This document shows, one piece after another, positions 8,187 to 17,619 of a stretch of DNA of 64,000 nt. The number at the start of each line of letters is the position of its first letter. Position 1 is the first letter of the stretch. A model generated the notes under the pieces. The model ran no database searches and was not told the origin of the DNA. It saw only the letters and a list, made by a program, of their open reading frames with translations. A program made the position numbers and the translations under genes. This stretch comes from Cyanobium sp. Tous-M-B4 (GTDB taxonomy: Bacteria; Cyanobacteriota; Cyanobacteriia; PCC-6307; Cyanobiaceae): NCBI RefSeq assembly GCF_024345395.1, contig NZ_JAGQBA010000005.1, forward strand, positions 186,001 to 250,000, in the 5' to 3' direction.

Positions 8187-8924
8187 ATGACTGGAGAGTT
8201 GAATCCCCAAGCGTCGGGAATGCCATTGATACCTACTGAGCTCCCCGGCGCGCTCAAGCGCTCTCGCCAAGTCAAGGTCACCCTCAATGCCGCCGAGCTC
8301 GAGTTTTTGGACCGAGTCGTTGCTCAGATGGGTTCAGATCGATCGTCTGTTTTTCGCCATCTGCTTCGTATGGCAGCAGGGGGTGCGTTCTCGGGTTCGG
8401 ACGAGACGTCAATGAGCGAAAGGGAAACTGGCGTTTCCTGCTTGGATTCACCCTTGGTTAGGGATAGGGAGCCGAGATCTCCGGGCGGGGTCAAAATGTT
8501 TGAGCCGCGTACTTTTGACGAAATACCTTCTGCAATTCAGGCATTGCGAGAAGAAAAAATTGTTCTTCTCAATCTGACTATGGTGAATTCGGATCAGGCA
8601 CAGCGTGCAGTTGATTTTGTCGCTGGCGGGACTTTCGCCTTAGACGGCCATCAAGAGCGGGTTGGGGAAGCGATATTCCTGTTCGCGCCTAGCTGTGTCC
8701 CTGTAGAAGCGGTTGCAGCCGCTTCCGTCGCAGCTGGGAAACAACATGTCAAAGGTAGTACGCCACCCCTTTTGGCTGAAACTCCCTTTGAGGACCCAGG
8801 TGGAATGGATATGCCTGTGTCGGATACAGAGATTCATCGGAATGACCTGGAAGCTCATGAGCCCGATCTTTCTGTAGTGGCCAAAAGCATTGCTGACGAT
8901 TTGGGTTCCGAGGACATCGCCTGA
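8187..8924 (+). CDS. SepF-domain protein with N-terminal ribbon-helix-helix
   Basis: 245 residues. Residues about 26-66 ([28 protein letters not shown]) look like a ribbon-helix-helix DNA-binding domain. Residues about 102-172 match the SepF core: [60 protein letters not shown]. SepF is the FtsZ-membrane tether of the divisome in cyanobacteria, Gram-positives and some archaea. The usual amphipathic membrane-binding N-terminus is absent and replaced by the RHH-like part. The tail (172-245) is acidic and disordered. Located in accessory DNA beside an IS, this is probably a paralogue, not the housekeeping copy. Confidence 0.75.
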   Translation: MTGELNPQASGMPLIPTELPGALKRSRQVKVTLNAAELEFLDRVVAQMGSDRSSVFRHLLRMAAGGAFSGSDETSMSERETGVSCLDSPLVRDREPRSPGGVKMFEPRTFDEIPSAIQALREEKIVLLNLTMVNSDQAQRAVDFVAGGTFALDGHQERVGEAIFLFAPSCVPVEAVAAASVAAGKQHVKGSTPPLLAETPFEDPGGMDMPVSDTEIHRNDLEAHEPDLSVVAKSIADDLGSEDIA

Positions 8925-9250
8925 ATATTCAGGGTGTACCCCCAGAATTCCTCAGCACCTGCGGCAGCACACAAACGATGCAACCTGGCCTTGCACCGGT
9001 GATGAATTGTGGTGGCACCTAAGAGCAGGAGTTCATCGCCCAGATCTTCCTGCTGGCCGAACGTTGGCTTTGGGTCCTGCGCTGCCTGGCTAACAGCAGA
9101 GAGAGCAATACGCCAGGTATGCCTACCGCTCATTTCATCCCCGGGCTGCATAACCCAGGTCTGGATCACAACCGAGAAGGTCAAGCCTTGAGCATCTCTT
9201 CTCCCAAACGTGATCTCCATTCCTTTCCTGTCAGGCCCAAGACAGGTCAT
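8855..9250 (-). CDS. Hypothetical protein
   Basis: 131 residues from ATG at 9250 ([18 protein letters not shown]); an internal ATG ten codons later is also possible. Composition is protein-like ([32 protein letters not shown]). The 3' end overlaps the SepF-like gene by 70 bases in convergent orientation, which is unusual and lowers confidence. The family is not recognised. Confidence 0.4.
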   Translation of the reverse strand: MTCLGPDRKGMEITFGRRDAQGLTFSVVIQTWVMQPGDEMSGRHTWRIALSAVSQAAQDPKPTFGQQEDLGDELLLLGATTIHHRCKARLHRLCAAAGAEEFWGYTLNIQAMSSEPKSSAMLLATTERSGS

Positions 9251-9525
9251 GCGTGAACCCACAGACACCCGACAGGCAGACCTTGGTGTGAGCAGGTGAC
9301 CCCCGCAACCGGTGCTAAGGCGCCCCCCACGGGTCGCCTTTTGAATGCTGTGCTGCTGAGATCCGCACCATGGCCGCATCGAACTGGAACCAGCGCTATC
9401 TAGAGGGCAGTGATCGCTGGGAGCTGGGCAAGCCCGCGCCGCCTCTAGATACCTTTCTGCGCACTGAGCGCCGAGCACCCCAACCACCGGGTCGGGTGTT
9501 GGTGCCCGGCTGCGCCCGGGGCCAT

Positions 9526-9532
9526 GAGGCGG
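9526..9532. repeat. Target-site duplication, left copy
   Basis: GAGGCGG occurs here and at 11249-11255, immediately outside the IS. In the restored gene a single copy reads Glu-Ala in frame. A 7-bp duplication is longer than the 3-5 bp usual in IS3 elements, so part of the match may be coincidental. Confidence 0.7.
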
Positions 9533-9568
9533 TGACTTTCAGGAAAGTTGTCACTCCTTGGCTGCCAC

Positions 9569-10714
9569 TCAGGCGGCCTGAACCAAGGGTAACTCCAGGG
9601 CCAGTTCGTGCTCTTCCAGTGGCTTGTTTATCCACACTTCTGCCGGTTGACTCCAGCAACGGGTGGCACCGCTCCAGCGCGTTGGATTGGCACGGCGGGC
9701 GGCCTCGTAGACATCAGTGCGCTGCTGGCAAATTGCCTTGGCAGCTCCACTGTGGCGCTGGTGGGGCGTCACGAATTTGATCGCGCTGTGGTGGTGCCGG
9801 TGGTTGTACCAATCAACGAACGACACCACCCACTGGCAGGCCTCGCCCTTGCTGGCAAAGGGCCGGCTCGGGTAATCAGGCCGGTATTTGACCGTACGGA
9901 ACAGGGATTCCGAGTACGGGTTGTCGTTGGAGACCCTTGGCCGGGAGAAGGATCTGAGCACGCCCATCTCCTCGAGCCGTGATTCCAGCGTGGCCCCACG
10001 CATTGCATTGCCGTTGTCGGCGTGCAGGACCAGGGGTGGCTGGTGGCACTGGCGGCTGCCAAAGCCGCTGGGGCGGCGGTAGCGCTCCTTGAGGCAGGCA
10101 CGCTGCACCAGATCCGCTGCGATCTGAGCCGACTCCACCTCGGCCACATCCCAGGCCACCACTTTGCGGCTCCAGACGTCGACCACCAAATAGAGGTAGA
10201 GCCACACACCCCGCACCGTGGTCGGCAGGAAGCTGATGTCCCAGCTCCACACCTGGTTTGGGCCATCCGCCCTGAGGCGCGGCACCGAGCGCGGCTCCTG
10301 AGGCAGCCTGGCCCTCCCCCGGCGGTGGCACTGACCCGCCTGGTGCAGCACCCGATAGAAGCTGCTCTCTGAGCCAATAAACAGCTTTTGATCGGCCAGT
10401 ACCGGCACGATCTGCCCTGGCGGCAGCGAGGCGTACTCCGGCTGGTTGCAGGTCAGCAGTATTCGCTGGCGTTCTTCCTCGCTCAGGCGGTGACCCACCA
10501 GGCGAGCACTGCCTTTACGGCGATCCACGCCGTCCCCATCACCCAGGAAGGCCTTTCGCCAGCGTTTGAGGGTGCGCAGGCAAATGCCGATCACACCGCA
10601 GGCCCTCAACAGGCCGGCGCCCGCAGCATTGGCCTCGCCGATTAACTCGATCACCTTCCTCCGGTGCACGGCGCTGGTCAGCCTTCCTCGTCCTCCGAAC
10701 AGAAGGCATCCCAC
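9569..10714 (-). CDS. IS3-family transposase OrfB (DDE integrase part)
   Basis: 381 residues as a separate frame, opening at GTG inside orfA. The N-terminus has a helix-turn-helix (LLRACGVIGICLRTLKRWRK). The rve/DDE core is clear: first Asp in VWSWDISFLP, second in LHADNG, Glu in NDNPYSESLFRTVKY, followed by YNHRHHHSAIKFVTP. It catalyses strand transfer of the IS. It is probably made mainly as an OrfAB fusion by -1 frameshifting at 10714-10721. No inactivating change is visible. Confidence 0.9.
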   Translation of the reverse strand: MGCLLFGGRGRLTSAVHRRKVIELIGEANAAGAGLLRACGVIGICLRTLKRWRKAFLGDGDGVDRRKGSARLVGHRLSEEERQRILLTCNQPEYASLPPGQIVPVLADQKLFIGSESSFYRVLHQAGQCHRRGRARLPQEPRSVPRLRADGPNQVWSWDISFLPTTVRGVWLYLYLVVDVWSRKVVAWDVAEVESAQIAADLVQRACLKERYRRPSGFGSRQCHQPPLVLHADNGNAMRGATLESRLEEMGVLRSFSRPRVSNDNPYSESLFRTVKYRPDYPSRPFASKGEACQWVVSFVDWYNHRHHHSAIKFVTPHQRHSGAAKAICQQRTDVYEAARRANPTRWSGATRCWSQPAEVWINKPLEEHELALELPLVQAA

Positions 10715-11184
10715 TTTTTTTGCAGCACCAGCAAAGCCGCCATTTCCGCCATGGCCTTCTCCTTGCGCTGCAACTCCTTTCTGAGGGCCTTGATCTCCCG
10801 CTGGTCCTGGGCGCGGAGCTTCTCGAGGTCCTTATGTTCGACCATCGTCAGCACCGGCTTGGCGTTGGCATCCTGGGCCGCCTGCCGCCAACGGCTTACC
10901 TGCTCCGGGAACAGGCCCCGCTCGCGGCAGTAGGCGCTGAGCTCGGTGGCGTTGAGGCCAGAGCTCTCCAGTACAACCGTGAACTTGTCGGCAGCGCTCC
11001 AGCCCTCTGGTTCCTTCTCGGATGACGGCACCACCTCTCCCTGCAACCGCCAGGCCTTTCTCCAGTTGTAGAGGGTGGCGAGGTGAATGCCCAGCTCTTC
11101 TGAGATCCGGGCCACGCTCTGCCTGTGCGGCGGGCTCATCCGCCTCCTCACATCAGCCTTGACGGCCTCGCTGTATCGACGCAT
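10678..11184 (-). CDS. IS3-family transposase OrfA
   Basis: 168 residues (MRRYSEAVKADVRRRMSPPH). It contains a helix-turn-helix for binding the IS ends (SVARISEELGIHLATLYNWR) and a second one (LNATELSAYCRERGLFPEQV), then a Leu-rich coiled coil (EIKALRKELQRKEKAMAEMA) typical of OrfA multimerisation. The last codons overlap orfB by 37 bases in a different frame. OrfA alone usually acts as a regulator; the OrfAB fusion is the transposase. Confidence 0.88.
   Translation of the reverse strand: MRRYSEAVKADVRRRMSPPHRQSVARISEELGIHLATLYNWRKAWRLQGEVVPSSEKEPEGWSAADKFTVVLESSGLNATELSAYCRERGLFPEQVSRWRQAAQDANAKPVLTMVEHKDLEKLRAQDQREIKALRKELQRKEKAMAEMAALLVLQKKWDAFCSEDEEG
10714..10721 (-). promoter_or_regulatory. 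Programmed -1 frameshift signal (A AAA AAG)
   Basis: On the minus strand orfA reads CTG CAA AAA AAG TGG. The heptamer A AAA AAG is in the correct phase, and slipping back one base gives GTG GGA TGC, the first codons of orfB. This is the classic IS3-type slippery site. No pseudoknot was sought. Confidence 0.85.
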
Positions 11185-11248
11185 TAGTCATGTCCTCAAG
11201 CCCCCGGATGTACTGATCAGAGGGGTGACAACTTTCCTGAAACCGGGG

Positions 11249-11255
11249 GAGGCGG
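11249..11255. repeat. Target-site duplication, right copy
   Basis: Second copy of GAGGCGG, directly after the right end of the IS and before the methyltransferase 3' part. Confidence 0.7.
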
Positions 11256-11698
11256 CCTTGCTCGCCGATCTCGGCTACGAGGTGATCGGGCTGGACTTCA
11301 GCTGTGAGGCCATTGAGCGCGCCCAGGCGGTGCATGGTTCTGATCGCACCCAGCTGCGCTGGCTGCAGGCTGATCTCTTCGATGGGGCGGCACTGGCGGC
11401 AGCCGGCAACAGCACCGGCAGCCTGCAGGGCGTGCTGGAGCACACCTGCTTCTGCGCGATTGATCCCGCCCAGCGCGAGGCCTATCTCGACACCGTGGCG
11501 CGGTTGCTAGTCCCCGGGGGCTGGTTGCTGGGTCTGTTCTGGTGCCACCAGCGCCCGGATGGTCCCCCTTGGGGAAGCGACTCGGCGCTGTTGGCGCAGC
11601 AGCTGGCGGCAGCCGGATTCCGCCAGGAACTCTGGGAGCCAGCGCAGGGCTCAGCCCCAGAGCGCGACAACGAGTGGCTGGGGCTCTGGCGGCACTGA

Positions 11699-12123
11699 GT
11701 ACCTGAACCAACAGACCCTGCACACCAAAGTCGGAGGAATAGCACTCATGCTGCTAAACGAGAACCCTGAGGTTTAAGGGAGCAAGGATCGTGAGCAGCC
11801 GGCAGGAGAAAAAAGGGGGGGGAGAGTGATGGACCTAGCGCGTAACAGGACTCAGTCAATGTATGGGGGGGAACTGCTAGCGGTTCCCATTGGCGGCTTT
11901 CTGACGCAGAATATGCAAAGTTGCCAGATGAGCTCCCTGATTTTGACCCAACTGCTGCTGGCGATACAGCTATGACAGATAGCACTCAAGACTATCCGCC
12001 TATTGTCTGGCCACGCAGCGAGCGGGTTGGCAGTACTCGATGCGTATCTAACGACTTCACCTCCTTCAAACAAGGCTCGAGACTTTCGCCTTGAGCTGCT
12101 GAAACTAACGCTATCAATGCAAA
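11699..12123. other. Intergenic region upstream of the defence operon
   Basis: About 425 bases without a supportable gene. Purine-rich runs occur at 11806-11826. The final 60 bases before the ATPase gene probably hold its promoter, but no consensus pair is clear. A 73-residue minus frame (11852-12073) is not convincing. Confidence 0.5.
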
Positions 12124-13659
12124 ATGCATATGAAGTCTATCGGCAAACAAGACAACTATGAGGAAGTAGCGCCAGAAGCGTCAGCAATGATAGAATCAAT
12201 GCGGGCGTATGGTTATACGCTTGCTACCGCAATTGCCGACGTTATCGATAACAGCATTGCGGCGGGAGCTAAGTCCGTCTGGCTCGAGGCTCGTTGGGCG
12301 GGCCGGGATTCATGGTTCACCATCGCTGACGATGGAGTCGGGATGAGCGAGACGGAGCTGCGAGATGCAATGCGACTCGGCAGCAAAAACCCTCGCCTTG
12401 AGCGTGACCCAGTTGACCTCGGGCGCTTTGGCTTGGGATTGAAAACCGCAAGCTTGAGTCAGTGTCGCCGTCTCACCGTTTTTTCTAGGCAGAATGGGTC
12501 ATCGATCCAAGTCCGGCGCTGGGACCTTGACCACCTCGCCAGAGCTGAAGTGGCGGGTTGGCAATTGCTTTGCACACCACATCACGACTCAAAGGCAGAT
12601 GTCTCGCAGATTGACAAGCAGCCGTCGGGCACGATCGTTCTTTGGGAGGTGCTTGACCGGATCGTCCAAGACGCTGACTCTGGAAACGAACGCGTCCGCT
12701 CTCACTTTTTACGAGTGGTCGCTGAAGTCGAACAGCACCTTTCCATGGTTTTTCACCGCTACCTGGATGCACCCCGGCCCCGACTTCAAATCGTGCTCAA
12801 CGGCAACGAGGTCGAACCATGGGATCCGTTTCTGGAGGCACATCGAGCAACCCAAACGACCCCAGAGGAATTCATCCACCTCCCTGGCCACGCCCTGAAT
12901 ATCTCAGTTCGTGGTTATGTTTTGCCCCATAAAGACAAGCTCAGTGCCGAGGCCTCCAAGAAGGCATCGGGGCCTGAAGGCTGGAATGCACAGCAGGGCT
13001 TCTATCTTTATCGCAACGAACGGCTGATCGTCGCGGGTAGTTGGCTTGGCCTTGGCGGATTGCGCCCTTGGACGAAGGAAGAGCACTACAAGCTCGCCAG
13101 GATCCGGCTCGACATCCCAAACTCCATGGACCACCTATGGCACCTCGATGTGAAAAAGGCTCACGCAACACCGCCACCGCAGATTCGGGAGCGTTTGACT
13201 GGGCTCGCCCAGGGAGTTCGCGAGAGTGCACGGTCTGTGTTCGCGCATCGTGGGCGGTACGGAACTCGAACCAGGAAGGAGGAGATCCATCGTCCATGGA
13301 AGCCGGACAAGCGCGGTGGACGTGTCATTTACAAGATCGATCGATCCCATCCGGTGGTACGTGCGGTCCTAGCCGAGGCCGGCACCAAGAGTCCTGGACT
13401 CGAGGCGATGCTCCGAATCATCGAGGAAACGGTGCCAGTTCAGCAGATCTGGTTGGACGTTACCGAAAGCCCTCAGGACGTGGCAGCACCGTTTCATGGT
13501 GCACAATCGAATGAACGACGCATTGTTATATCAACTGCCTACGACGCTGTTCGCAGAAACCTTGGGCTGACCCACGAAAAGACTGTTGAGCGGCTGAGTT
13601 CCTGGGAGGAATTCTCTGACGACGAAACCCTGGCCATTCTGGCTTCACTCAAGAGTTGA
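12124..13659 (+). CDS. MORC/MutL-like GHKL ATPase of defence operon
   Basis: 511 residues; ATG at 12124 or 12130. The GHKL fold is clear: N-box ATAIADVIDNSIAAGA (about residue 35, with Asp where Glu is usual), G1 box IADDGVGMSETEL (about 68) and G2 box GRFGLGLKTASLSQ (about 99). The remaining part resembles the S5/transducer and C-terminal regions of bacterial MORC-type ATPases found beside Z1, AIPR and PD-(D/E)XK genes in restriction-like operons (Iyer, Abhiman and Aravind 2008). It probably acts as an ATP-gated DNA clamp that couples recognition to the helicase and nuclease. It starts a four-gene operon; 7 bases separate it from the Z1 gene. Confidence 0.88.
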   Translation: MHMKSIGKQDNYEEVAPEASAMIESMRAYGYTLATAIADVIDNSIAAGAKSVWLEARWAGRDSWFTIADDGVGMSETELRDAMRLGSKNPRLERDPVDLGRFGLGLKTASLSQCRRLTVFSRQNGSSIQVRRWDLDHLARAEVAGWQLLCTPHHDSKADVSQIDKQPSGTIVLWEVLDRIVQDADSGNERVRSHFLRVVAEVEQHLSMVFHRYLDAPRPRLQIVLNGNEVEPWDPFLEAHRATQTTPEEFIHLPGHALNISVRGYVLPHKDKLSAEASKKASGPEGWNAQQGFYLYRNERLIVAGSWLGLGGLRPWTKEEHYKLARIRLDIPNSMDHLWHLDVKKAHATPPPQIRERLTGLAQGVRESARSVFAHRGRYGTRTRKEEIHRPWKPDKRGGRVIYKIDRSHPVVRAVLAEAGTKSPGLEAMLRIIEETVPVQQIWLDVTESPQDVAAPFHGAQSNERRIVISTAYDAVRRNLGLTHEKTVERLSSWEEFSDDETLAILASLKS

Positions 13660-13666
13660 CCGCCCC

Positions 13667-16609
13667 ATGAACCAGAAGAACTACGAAGCAGTCCGGTCGA
13701 TGGTCAGAATTCGCCTCGACCTCGAGCTCGGGGATGACGACACATCTCTACTAGAGGGGCGTATCTCTCAAATGGTGCACGAAGTCGCAAACATGCTCGG
13801 TGTCACCGATATTGATATCGGGGTCCTGATTGCGGAGTTGGAGAGCTCTTATCAGACGCTGATCGGTGTGGAGCGTGCTCTCGTCTCCGAAGGAGACGGC
13901 TGGGCTCCCTGGCTCAATAAGCGGAAGGCCGAGGTGGACTGGATTTTCTGGGACCGATACCAAGAGTATCTTCGCAACGAAAAGTCCTGGCCCAAGCTGA
14001 CGGTTGAGCGACTCGACCAGGCTACGGATAAGGTCTTGGGCTACATCTCGAACCCCGAGGTTAAGGGTGCATGGGATCGGCGCGGGATGGTGGTGGGTCA
14101 CGTTCAATCAGGCAAGACGAGCAACTACGTCGGCCTGATTTGCAAGGCTGCTGATGCTGGCTACAAGGTTATTGTCGTGCTGGCTGGCTTCCACAAGAGC
14201 CTGCGAAGCCAGACCCAGATACGCCTAGAAGAGGGTTTCCTCGGTTACGACCGAGGAGCGACTATGAACGACCCCGATGGACGTAGAGTTTCTGTAGGCG
14301 TAGGCAACGCCAGGCTCTATGGATCGAGCCGAAGGAATGCCGACTCCATCACAACACGCGCCGATGATGGCGACTTCAAGCGAACGCTGGCGAAGAACTT
14401 CGCAATTAACCCTGGCTCAAATCCACTTCTCTTCGTAGTCAAGAAGAACGCTTCTGTCCTGAAAAACCTACTGGATTGGGTCTGTTGGGTTGCGCAGGAC
14501 AAAGATGACGAGGGACGCCCTTATATCAAGGGTGTCCCTCTGCTCGTAATCGATGATGAGGCCGATCAGGGGTCGATCGATACGCGGGCAGGTGCCTTTG
14601 ATGAAGTCGGCAAGCCGGATCCTGACCATGACCCCACGGTCCTCAACAAGCGCATTCGCCAGCTCCTCCACACCTTCGACCAAAGCGCCTACGTCGGGTA
14701 CACAGCGACGCCATTCGCCAACATCCTGATCCATGAGCAGGAGCAGACCAGCGACGAGGGTGAAGGCTTGTTTCCCCGCAGCTTCATCGTCTCTCTGCCA
14801 ACTGCCTCGAACTACGTCGGACCCTCATTGATCTTCGGTCTCTCGAACTCTGATGGAGATGAGGCGGAAGCGCTTCCAATTCTTCGAGAGGTTCGTGACC
14901 ACGCAAACAGCCTTGATCTTGATGAGAAGGAGGGATGGATTCCACCGAAACATAACAAGGCGTTCAATCCCCGGTGCGATGGAAAAGCCTCGATACCAGA
15001 AAGCATGAGAAATGCGATTCGGACATTCGTCATTGTTTGTGCAGTTCGAGCTCTGCGTGGGGATGAAACAGCGCACAACACCATGCTCATCCATGTGACT
15101 CGGTTCACTGCTGTCCAGAACATCGTCGTTCAGCAGGTGCAATCTGAGATTACAGACACCCAGCGCCGTCTCCGCCTTGGTGATGAAGGATCTCAGATCC
15201 CAGTGCTTAATGAGTTCCTCTGCCTCTGGGAGCAGGATTTCCTGCCGACTATGGCAAAGCTGAAAGATCGCGGGCTGGCGGCTGACTGCGCGCCAGTGTC
15301 TTGGGAGCAGCTGGAGAAACAGTTGGTCAGTGCAGCGCTCTCGATCGAGGTGCGAGAGATCAATGGATCTGCTGGAGATGTTTTGGACTATCTCAGGCAC
15401 GACTCCGGCCTAAATGTCATTGCGGTGGGAGGGGACAAACTCTCACGGGGCCTAACCCTAGAAGGCCTGTCCGTAAGCTATTTCCTTCGCGCATCACGGA
15501 TGTATGACACGCTCATGCAGATGGGCAGATGGTTCGGATATCGCCCAAGGTTCCTCGACTTATGCCGTCTTTATACCACTCGGGACATGATGGTCTGGTT
15601 TGGACACATCGCAGAAGCGAGTGAAGCATTACGCGAGGATTTTGATCGGATGGCTGCGAGTGGAGGTACGCCACGAGACTTCGGACACCGAGTGCAGTCG
15701 CACCCACTCATGCTGGTGACCTCGGCGGTGAAAATGCGGAATGGAACAAGCATCGAACTCTCATTCGAGGGAGACATCAGCGAGACGGTCAACTTTTGGC
15801 GTAAAGAGTCCCAGCTGTCACGCAACTGGGGCGCAGCGATCAACCTCATTGCGGTTGCCGAAGGGAACGGAGCTGTCGCCTCTCGAGGGACACCCATCGC
15901 TAAGTTGGCAGGGTCGTGGGTATGGCCAAACGTGTCACCCACAGCAATCCTGGGATTCCTAACTGACTACCGAGAGCATGAGGCGTCGAAGAAGGTGAAG
16001 ACAAAGCTGCTTGAGGACTATATCCGAATGGAGAATGCCGTAGGCCGACTAACTGAATGGACAGTGTTTGTTGCCTCGGGAACCTCGGAAGTTGAGTGCA
16101 CTCTGGGTGGAGCGACTTTTAGCCTTGTCGGACGTGCATGGCACGCCGACGAGACTGACAAACCAGCTCTTCAAAAGGCGAATCACTATCGAATCCGCCG
16201 TCTTATCAGTCCGGCAGATGAGGCAGCGGACCTCAGCAAACCGCAGTGGGATGAAGCACTTAAGACCGCTATTCGAGAATGGGACAATAACCCAGATCCA
16301 GAGAAGAAGAAGGGCAAGCGCCCCACTCGACCGAGCGGGACGGCCATTCGGCAGATTCGCGACCCCAAACGTGGGCTACTCCTTCTCTATCCTCTCGACC
16401 CGAACGATGAAGATGGAAAGTTACCGGAATCGGCATACCGCTACACCGACAAGGTTGAGGCGAACGCACGGAAGGCTCCGGTTCTCGGCTTCGGAATTAG
16501 CTTCCCCTGTGTTACCTCCGATAAAGCGTCGAAGGTAAAGTATGTCGTTAATAACGTCTACTGGGAGCAGGAGTTTGGTGCTTCGGGTGATTACGGTATT
16601 GACGAATGA
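13667..16609 (+). CDS. Z1-domain superfamily 2-like helicase
   Basis: 980 residues. Helicase motifs in order: Walker A GHVQSGKTS (144-152), Walker B LLVIDDEADQGS (about 295), TAT-type motif YTATPFANIL (about 343), motif V region GGDKLSRGLTLEGL (about 588), motif VI QMGRWFGYR (about 617). This set, with the Z1 domain in the C-terminal half, is typical of helicases in MORC/AIPR defence operons. It is likely an ATP-driven DNA translocase working with the adjacent ATPase and nuclease. The stop overlaps the next start in ATGA, indicating coupling. Length is normal for the family. Confidence 0.9.
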   Translation: MNQKNYEAVRSMVRIRLDLELGDDDTSLLEGRISQMVHEVANMLGVTDIDIGVLIAELESSYQTLIGVERALVSEGDGWAPWLNKRKAEVDWIFWDRYQEYLRNEKSWPKLTVERLDQATDKVLGYISNPEVKGAWDRRGMVVGHVQSGKTSNYVGLICKAADAGYKVIVVLAGFHKSLRSQTQIRLEEGFLGYDRGATMNDPDGRRVSVGVGNARLYGSSRRNADSITTRADDGDFKRTLAKNFAINPGSNPLLFVVKKNASVLKNLLDWVCWVAQDKDDEGRPYIKGVPLLVIDDEADQGSIDTRAGAFDEVGKPDPDHDPTVLNKRIRQLLHTFDQSAYVGYTATPFANILIHEQEQTSDEGEGLFPRSFIVSLPTASNYVGPSLIFGLSNSDGDEAEALPILREVRDHANSLDLDEKEGWIPPKHNKAFNPRCDGKASIPESMRNAIRTFVIVCAVRALRGDETAHNTMLIHVTRFTAVQNIVVQQVQSEITDTQRRLRLGDEGSQIPVLNEFLCLWEQDFLPTMAKLKDRGLAADCAPVSWEQLEKQLVSAALSIEVREINGSAGDVLDYLRHDSGLNVIAVGGDKLSRGLTLEGLSVSYFLRASRMYDTLMQMGRWFGYRPRFLDLCRLYTTRDMMVWFGHIAEASEALREDFDRMAASGGTPRDFGHRVQSHPLMLVTSAVKMRNGTSIELSFEGDISETVNFWRKESQLSRNWGAAINLIAVAEGNGAVASRGTPIAKLAGSWVWPNVSPTAILGFLTDYREHEASKKVKTKLLEDYIRMENAVGRLTEWTVFVASGTSEVECTLGGATFSLVGRAWHADETDKPALQKANHYRIRRLISPADEAADLSKPQWDEALKTAIREWDNNPDPEKKKGKRPTRPSGTAIRQIRDPKRGLLLLYPLDPNDEDGKLPESAYRYTDKVEANARKAPVLGFGISFPCVTSDKASKVKYVVNNVYWEQEFGASGDYGIDE

Positions 16610-17619
16610 AGATATTGTTCGCAACCTGGGATCGTCTCGCGATCAGTGGTGAGAGTGGTGATGGTTTTGTCCGGTTGCGATTGCCGGAAGTGCGGGCCGC
16701 AGCTACCTACGCAGCAAAGTCAGTCGCTGAAGGCCTAGAAGCCATTCTCATGGAGGTAGAAACACAGGCACTCTCTGCCCAAAACGACTACCCAGAGGGT
16801 CATGGATTCTGTGTCCATGCACACATGCTGGAACCCGGGCGCGCTGGACGCACGCGGCTCATAGTTACTTTGACCGATGGCCGGTACAGAGATATTTTTT
16901 ATGCTTTGGCAGAGGATGTGGTAACGAAGCTGGCTGAGGTCAACACTGAAAATGAGGCCGTTAGCATTTTTATCACCCGACTGTCTCGCTGGCAGTCATT
17001 CATGCGAAAGCACGGTGCGGCAGGCCTCTCCTTGGAGGCTCGCCGAGGTTTGATTGGGGAGTTATTCCTTATGCGTAATCATCTGTTGGATCGCTGCAGT
17101 CAAGACGTTGTCATCGCCTCATGGAAGGGTTGCAAGGGTGCCAATCATGACTTTCAGTTTTATCACGGCAGCATTGAGGTGAAGTCAACAAGTTCGAACA
17201 CACCTCATGCCTTCCACGTATCGAACATAAATCAGCTGGATTCCCCAGGCCAGGGTCAACTCTTTGTCTTCTTAGTACTACTTGAGGAGTCAGAATCGGG
17301 TGAAGCCTCCCTGCCGGATGTGGTTGACTCCTTGCAAGATCTATTCGAAGGATCTGCTCTTGACACATTTGAAGAAGGCTTAATAGAGGCGGGCTATACC
17401 GAAGCTCAAAGGGAGATTTACTTGAGTCCGCGTTACACTATTAGGCGTGAGTACTTCTACCGAGTAGACGATTCCTTTCCTCGCTTGCGCGAGAATGTGC
17501 TGCCGTCTGGGGTGGAGGAAGTAAAGTACCAAGTCGCCATCTCCGCTTGCGTCGAATTCGAAGTGCTCTCATCCGAAACCCTTGATACCGTGCTCGGACC
17601 GCGAGGAGAAGCAGAATGA
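16606..17619 (+). CDS. PD-(D/E)XK motif nuclease-like protein
   Basis: 337 residues. The C-terminal half carries a PD-(D/E)XK core: Glu152 in RRGLIGELFLMRNHL, Asp182 in GANHDFQFYHG, and E191-V-K193 in SIEVKSTSSNT. This family sits between Z1 and AIPR genes in restriction-like operons and is expected to be the DNA-cutting subunit. The N-terminal 140 residues are probably a substrate or partner-binding domain. It overlaps both neighbours by four bases (ATGA). All catalytic residues are present, so it should be active. Confidence 0.87.
   Translation: MKILFATWDRLAISGESGDGFVRLRLPEVRAAATYAAKSVAEGLEAILMEVETQALSAQNDYPEGHGFCVHAHMLEPGRAGRTRLIVTLTDGRYRDIFYALAEDVVTKLAEVNTENEAVSIFITRLSRWQSFMRKHGAAGLSLEARRGLIGELFLMRNHLLDRCSQDVVIASWKGCKGANHDFQFYHGSIEVKSTSSNTPHAFHVSNINQLDSPGQGQLFVFLVLLEESESGEASLPDVVDSLQDLFEGSALDTFEEGLIEAGYTEAQREIYLSPRYTIRREYFYRVDDSFPRLRENVLPSGVEEVKYQVAISACVEFEVLSSETLDTVLGPRGEAE

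Larger units (their letters stand above)
9533..11248. mobile_element. IS3-family insertion sequence
   Basis: About 1.7 kb, with perfect 18-bp inverted repeats TTTCAGGAAAGTTGTCAC at 9537-9554 and its complement at 11225-11242. It carries two overlapping minus-strand genes, orfA and orfB, in the IS3 arrangement with a -1 frameshift signal between them. The exact tips are uncertain by a few bases because the repeats lie 4-6 bases inside the target duplications. Both transposase frames look intact, so the element could still be mobile. Confidence 0.9.
9370..11698 (+). pseudogene. TPMT-like SAM methyltransferase split by an IS element
   Basis: The 5' part (9370-9532) encodes MAASNWNQRYLEGSDRWELG and the SAM-binding start RVLVPGCARGHEA. 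The 3' part (11256-11698) continues with ALLADLGYEVIGLDFSCEAI, QADLFD, FCAIDP and a C-terminal DNEWLGLWRH. Joining them after removing the IS and one copy of GAGGCGG gives 606 bases, a 201-residue class I methyltransferase of the thiopurine/thiol methyltransferase type with no frameshift. The intact enzyme would methylate a small thiol or similar acceptor; the substrate cannot be told. Insertion in motif I abolishes SAM binding, so the gene is inactive. Confidence 0.85.

Noticed and set aside
11087-11698. 203-residue plus-strand frame read as a single methyltransferase gene
   Set aside because: Its N-terminal part is IS DNA read through the right inverted repeat; only 11256 onward belongs to the broken methyltransferase.
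11852-12073. 73-residue minus-strand frame upstream of the defence operon
   Set aside because: Not protein-like and would run against the presumed promoter region.
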